Shown here one piece after another: positions 62,116 to 64,000 of a DNA stretch of 64,000 nucleotides (the stretch's first letter is position 1; every line of letters starts with the position of its first letter). The notes beneath the pieces were generated by a model. The model saw nothing but the letters and a program-made list of their open reading frames with translations, was not told where the DNA came from and searched no databases. The DNA is from JAXLVB01 sp046329195 (GTDB taxonomy: Bacteria; Bacteroidota; Bacteroidia; Cytophagales; Spirosomataceae), in contig JAXLVB010000003.1 of assembly GCA_046329195.1 (NCBI GenBank), forward strand, positions 496,001-560,000. Reading direction: 5' to 3'. The position numbers were made by a program, and so were the translations under genes.

Positions 62116-63203
62116 TTTAATACAACCGTCTTCCCTGTTTTTGCTGATTTTACGGCAGCATCTAATATTTCCATGGCTACCATATTGATTTTTAAGGATG
62201 ACAAATCGTCTTCGGATTGAACGGTTCCACGCACCACCGCAGCAAAATAGCTAAAGGGGTCATCCATCGGCGAACTCAGTGGTTTTGACCGTACTTTTTC
62301 TTCGACTGCTGTAGTACGTTCGCCTTTCCGAATCCGTAGCTCTGGGTTTCGGTCGGCTATTAGGTAGCCTTCATTGCCATAGATTTCGATGTCTTTGCGG
62401 TCGAATGCCCAGTTCCAAGAGGCCTGAATGATGGCTTGTGCTTTGGGATACGTCACGATGATGGTGGCTTCGTCGTCCACCTTCGGGTAAATATCAGGCT
62501 TAATCGTCTGGGTAACAGCCGTTACCGACACGGGGCGCTCGCCTTTCATGAGCCAAGTCATCAGGTCGGCACCATAGCAACCAAAATCAATGATAGCTCC
62601 CCCACCGTTTTTGACAGGGTCAGTGAGCCAGCCAAAAAACTCATCCGAAACGCCAATTTCCTTGGGTCCACGATGCCCGTCATGGATGACCACCTTGCGG
62701 ATGTCGCCAATCAGATGCTGCTGGTGTATCATCTCAAAGGCTTGATGATGGCTCGGATACCACGTAGTTTCGTAGTTAGTTAGCAGTTTGATATGATACT
62801 GATTAGCCAATACTTCCATTTGTTTGGCGTGGTTTAGGTTCACGGCCAATGGCTTTTCGACCATCACATGAACGCCCTTGGGGGCACATTTCTGAACCGT
62901 CTCTAAATGTTCATAAATACTTCTGAAGTCACAAACGGCGTCGGGTTTAGCCTTAGCAATGAGTTCATCAAGGCTTGAAAACCATAGTTTTTCGGGTAGC
63001 TTATACTGTTTCAATAGCCTCATGGCTAAGGTTTTGTCCGGCTCCGCAAATCCTACTACCTCTACCCCTTGCCGATTGGGGTTGTTCAAGATTTGTCGGA
63101 CGTGGTCATGGGTCATGCCTACAATGCCCATGCGTACGGGCTGGGCAACACTTAGCACTGAAAATAGCCAACATCCTAAAAAAATGTTAAAATGTAGTTT
63201 CAT
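62112..63203 (-). CDS. Exported Gfo/Idh/MocA-family oxidoreductase
   Basis: A 363-residue NAD(P)-dependent oxidoreductase. The ATG at 63203 gives a signal peptide (MKLHFNIFLGCWLFSVLSVAQ). The Rossmann part begins RMGIVGMTHDHVRQIL, and the conserved MVEKPLAVNL (about 133; EKP motif) and GGGAIIDFGCYGADLMTWL are present. Bacteroidota members often act on sugars or sugar acids. The export signal is common in this group even though the cofactor is cytoplasmic in other bacteria. The substrate is unknown. Confidence 0.9.
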   Translation of the reverse strand: MKLHFNIFLGCWLFSVLSVAQPVRMGIVGMTHDHVRQILNNPNRQGVEVVGFAEPDKTLAMRLLKQYKLPEKLWFSSLDELIAKAKPDAVCDFRSIYEHLETVQKCAPKGVHVMVEKPLAVNLNHAKQMEVLANQYHIKLLTNYETTWYPSHHQAFEMIHQQHLIGDIRKVVIHDGHRGPKEIGVSDEFFGWLTDPVKNGGGAIIDFGCYGADLMTWLMKGERPVSVTAVTQTIKPDIYPKVDDEATIIVTYPKAQAIIQASWNWAFDRKDIEIYGNEGYLIADRNPELRIRKGERTTAVEEKVRSKPLSSPMDDPFSYFAAVVRGTVQSEDDLSSLKINMVAMEILDAAVKSAKTGKTVVLK

Positions 63204-63355
63204 AAGACCTTGCCAATTAATAATTGGTATTTTAGGCACGTAATTGTTATTTTCCAAGTATCAACATACTTTATCGCATCAAAGCTATTTCAAAATCAGG
63301 GCTTTTCATCAGCCCAAATTCGCTATTGTTTTGATGTAATGTATCATTCTTTGCC

Positions 63356-64000
63356 ATGAAAAAATATCCTTGGTTGTTTAGCGTACTTTTCCTCGTATGG
63401 GTGTCTTGTCAAAAAGATACAGAACCCCAAGTGCTTCTTACGCCCACCCAAACGGCCATTGCCTATTCTATCAATAGCAATGTGGGAGGGTATTTGGAAG
63501 CATTGCCAACCAGTTATACTGCCGGTACAGAAAAATACCCGTTGTTTTTGTTCTTGCACGGGGCTGGCGAAGTCGGGAATGGTACTACTGACATTGCAAA
63601 GGTTGAAAGCAATGGCCCACCAGCCTTACTCAAAAAACAACTGTTTCCGTCGTCGTTTACCGTCAATGGAAAAACGTACTCGTTTATTGTGATTTCACCC
63701 CAATTTAGAAGTTGGCCCACTACGACCGACATTCAAGCAGTATTAGACCATGTGCTTACCAAATACCGGGTGGACGTTTCTCGCATTTATGTATGTGGCT
63801 TGAGCATGGGTGGAGGTCTCACATGGGACTACGCTGCCACTTACCCCAATCGTTTGGCAGCCATTGTGCCTATTTGTGGCGCTACTTCTCCCCTTTTGCC
63901 TAAAGCTCAAAGTATTGCACAGGGCAAATTACCCGTTTGGGCATTTCATAATCAAGACGATTCGGTAGTACCTGTCTCGAACACCACCGAATTTGTGGCC
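63356..64000 (+). CDS. Alpha/beta-hydrolase esterase lipoprotein (5' part)
   Basis: 215 codons are open from the ATG at 63356 to the window end. A lipobox VSC (Cys18) follows a short hydrophobic segment (WLFSVLFLVWVSC). Hydrolase motifs are PLFLFLHGAGEVGNG (oxyanion region), the nucleophile elbow CGLSMGGG and the pre-aspartate region PVWAFHNQDDSVVPVS. The layout matches the PHB-depolymerase/feruloyl-esterase-like carboxylesterases found as lipoproteins in Bacteroidota. The catalytic His lies beyond the window. Confidence 0.88.
   Translation, partial: MKKYPWLFSVLFLVWVSCQKDTEPQVLLTPTQTAIAYSINSNVGGYLEALPTSYTAGTEKYPLFLFLHGAGEVGNGTTDIAKVESNGPPALLKKQLFPSSFTVNGKTYSFIVISPQFRSWPTTTDIQAVLDHVLTKYRVDVSRIYVCGLSMGGGLTWDYAATYPNRLAAIVPICGATSPLLPKAQSIAQGKLPVWAFHNQDDSVVPVSNTTEFVA

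Overview
The window looks like a chromosomal segment of a member of the Bacteroidota, most likely order Cytophagales (a Spirosomataceae/Runella-like organism; this placement is inference from gene content). The support is a FecI/FecR/STN-TonB receptor set, a TonB receptor paired with a DUF4249 lipoprotein, a protein with a type IX secretion sorting domain, a GH106 glycosidase, a class III PPK2, many lipoproteins, weak Shine-Dalgarno sites and promoter boxes of the TAnnTTTG type.

Layout. 0-14 kb: a large FG-GAP/ASPIC lipoprotein, then an ECF sigma/anti-sigma pair that reads into an STN-type TonB receptor, a TcuA-like flavoprotein, a PrpF/GalD-like isomerase carrying a lipoprotein signal, a DMT permease and an ACS-type MFS permease. 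This reads as one inducible uptake and processing unit for a small tricarboxylate-like acid. 14-18 kb: a plastic zone with an IS3-family insertion that splits a lipoprotein gene (4-bp target duplication), three copies of a structured ~115-145 bp repeat, and a small secreted protein behind a long 5' hairpin. 18-30 kb: dnaX (with a 10-A slippage site), a subclass B1 metallo-beta-lactamase, small membrane proteins, tryptophanase, TerC, a GT2 glycosyltransferase and a DUF4249/TonB receptor pair. 30-35 kb: an AT-rich orphan gene with a sigma-region-4-like HTH and an HNH nuclease (candidate defence gene), then a GH106-type glycosidase with a frameshifted C-terminus.

35-52 kb: a co-oriented (minus strand) reduced-sulfur island. 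It encodes sulfide:quinone oxidoreductase, a YeeE/DUF6691 sulfur importer with an OprD-type porin, a SoxB-like hydrolase, a DsrE protein, a TsdA-like dihaem cytochrome, two MBL-rhodanese (persulfide dioxygenase type) proteins, a TauE/SafE exporter, a peroxiredoxin, cytochrome bd oxidase, an MFS permease and a Crp/Fnr regulator. At least seven transcription units carry a TGTGA-N6-TCACA-like palindrome centred 36.5-37.5 bp upstream of a TAnnTTTG-like box, about -41 relative to the expected start. This suggests one Crp/Fnr-family regulon covering sulfide uptake, oxidation, sulfite export and peroxide protection. It is the strongest system-level observation in the window.

52-64 kb: Bax-inhibitor-1 protein, PPK2, an OafA-type acyltransferase, a plant-type LRR protein with a T9SS signal, thrA and thrB separated by a four-helix-bundle gene flanked by inverted arrays of 9-bp repeats (a possible undescribed small mobile element), a Gfo/Idh/MocA oxidoreductase and the 5' part of an esterase lipoprotein. 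No rRNA, tRNA, CRISPR array or replication origin was recognised.
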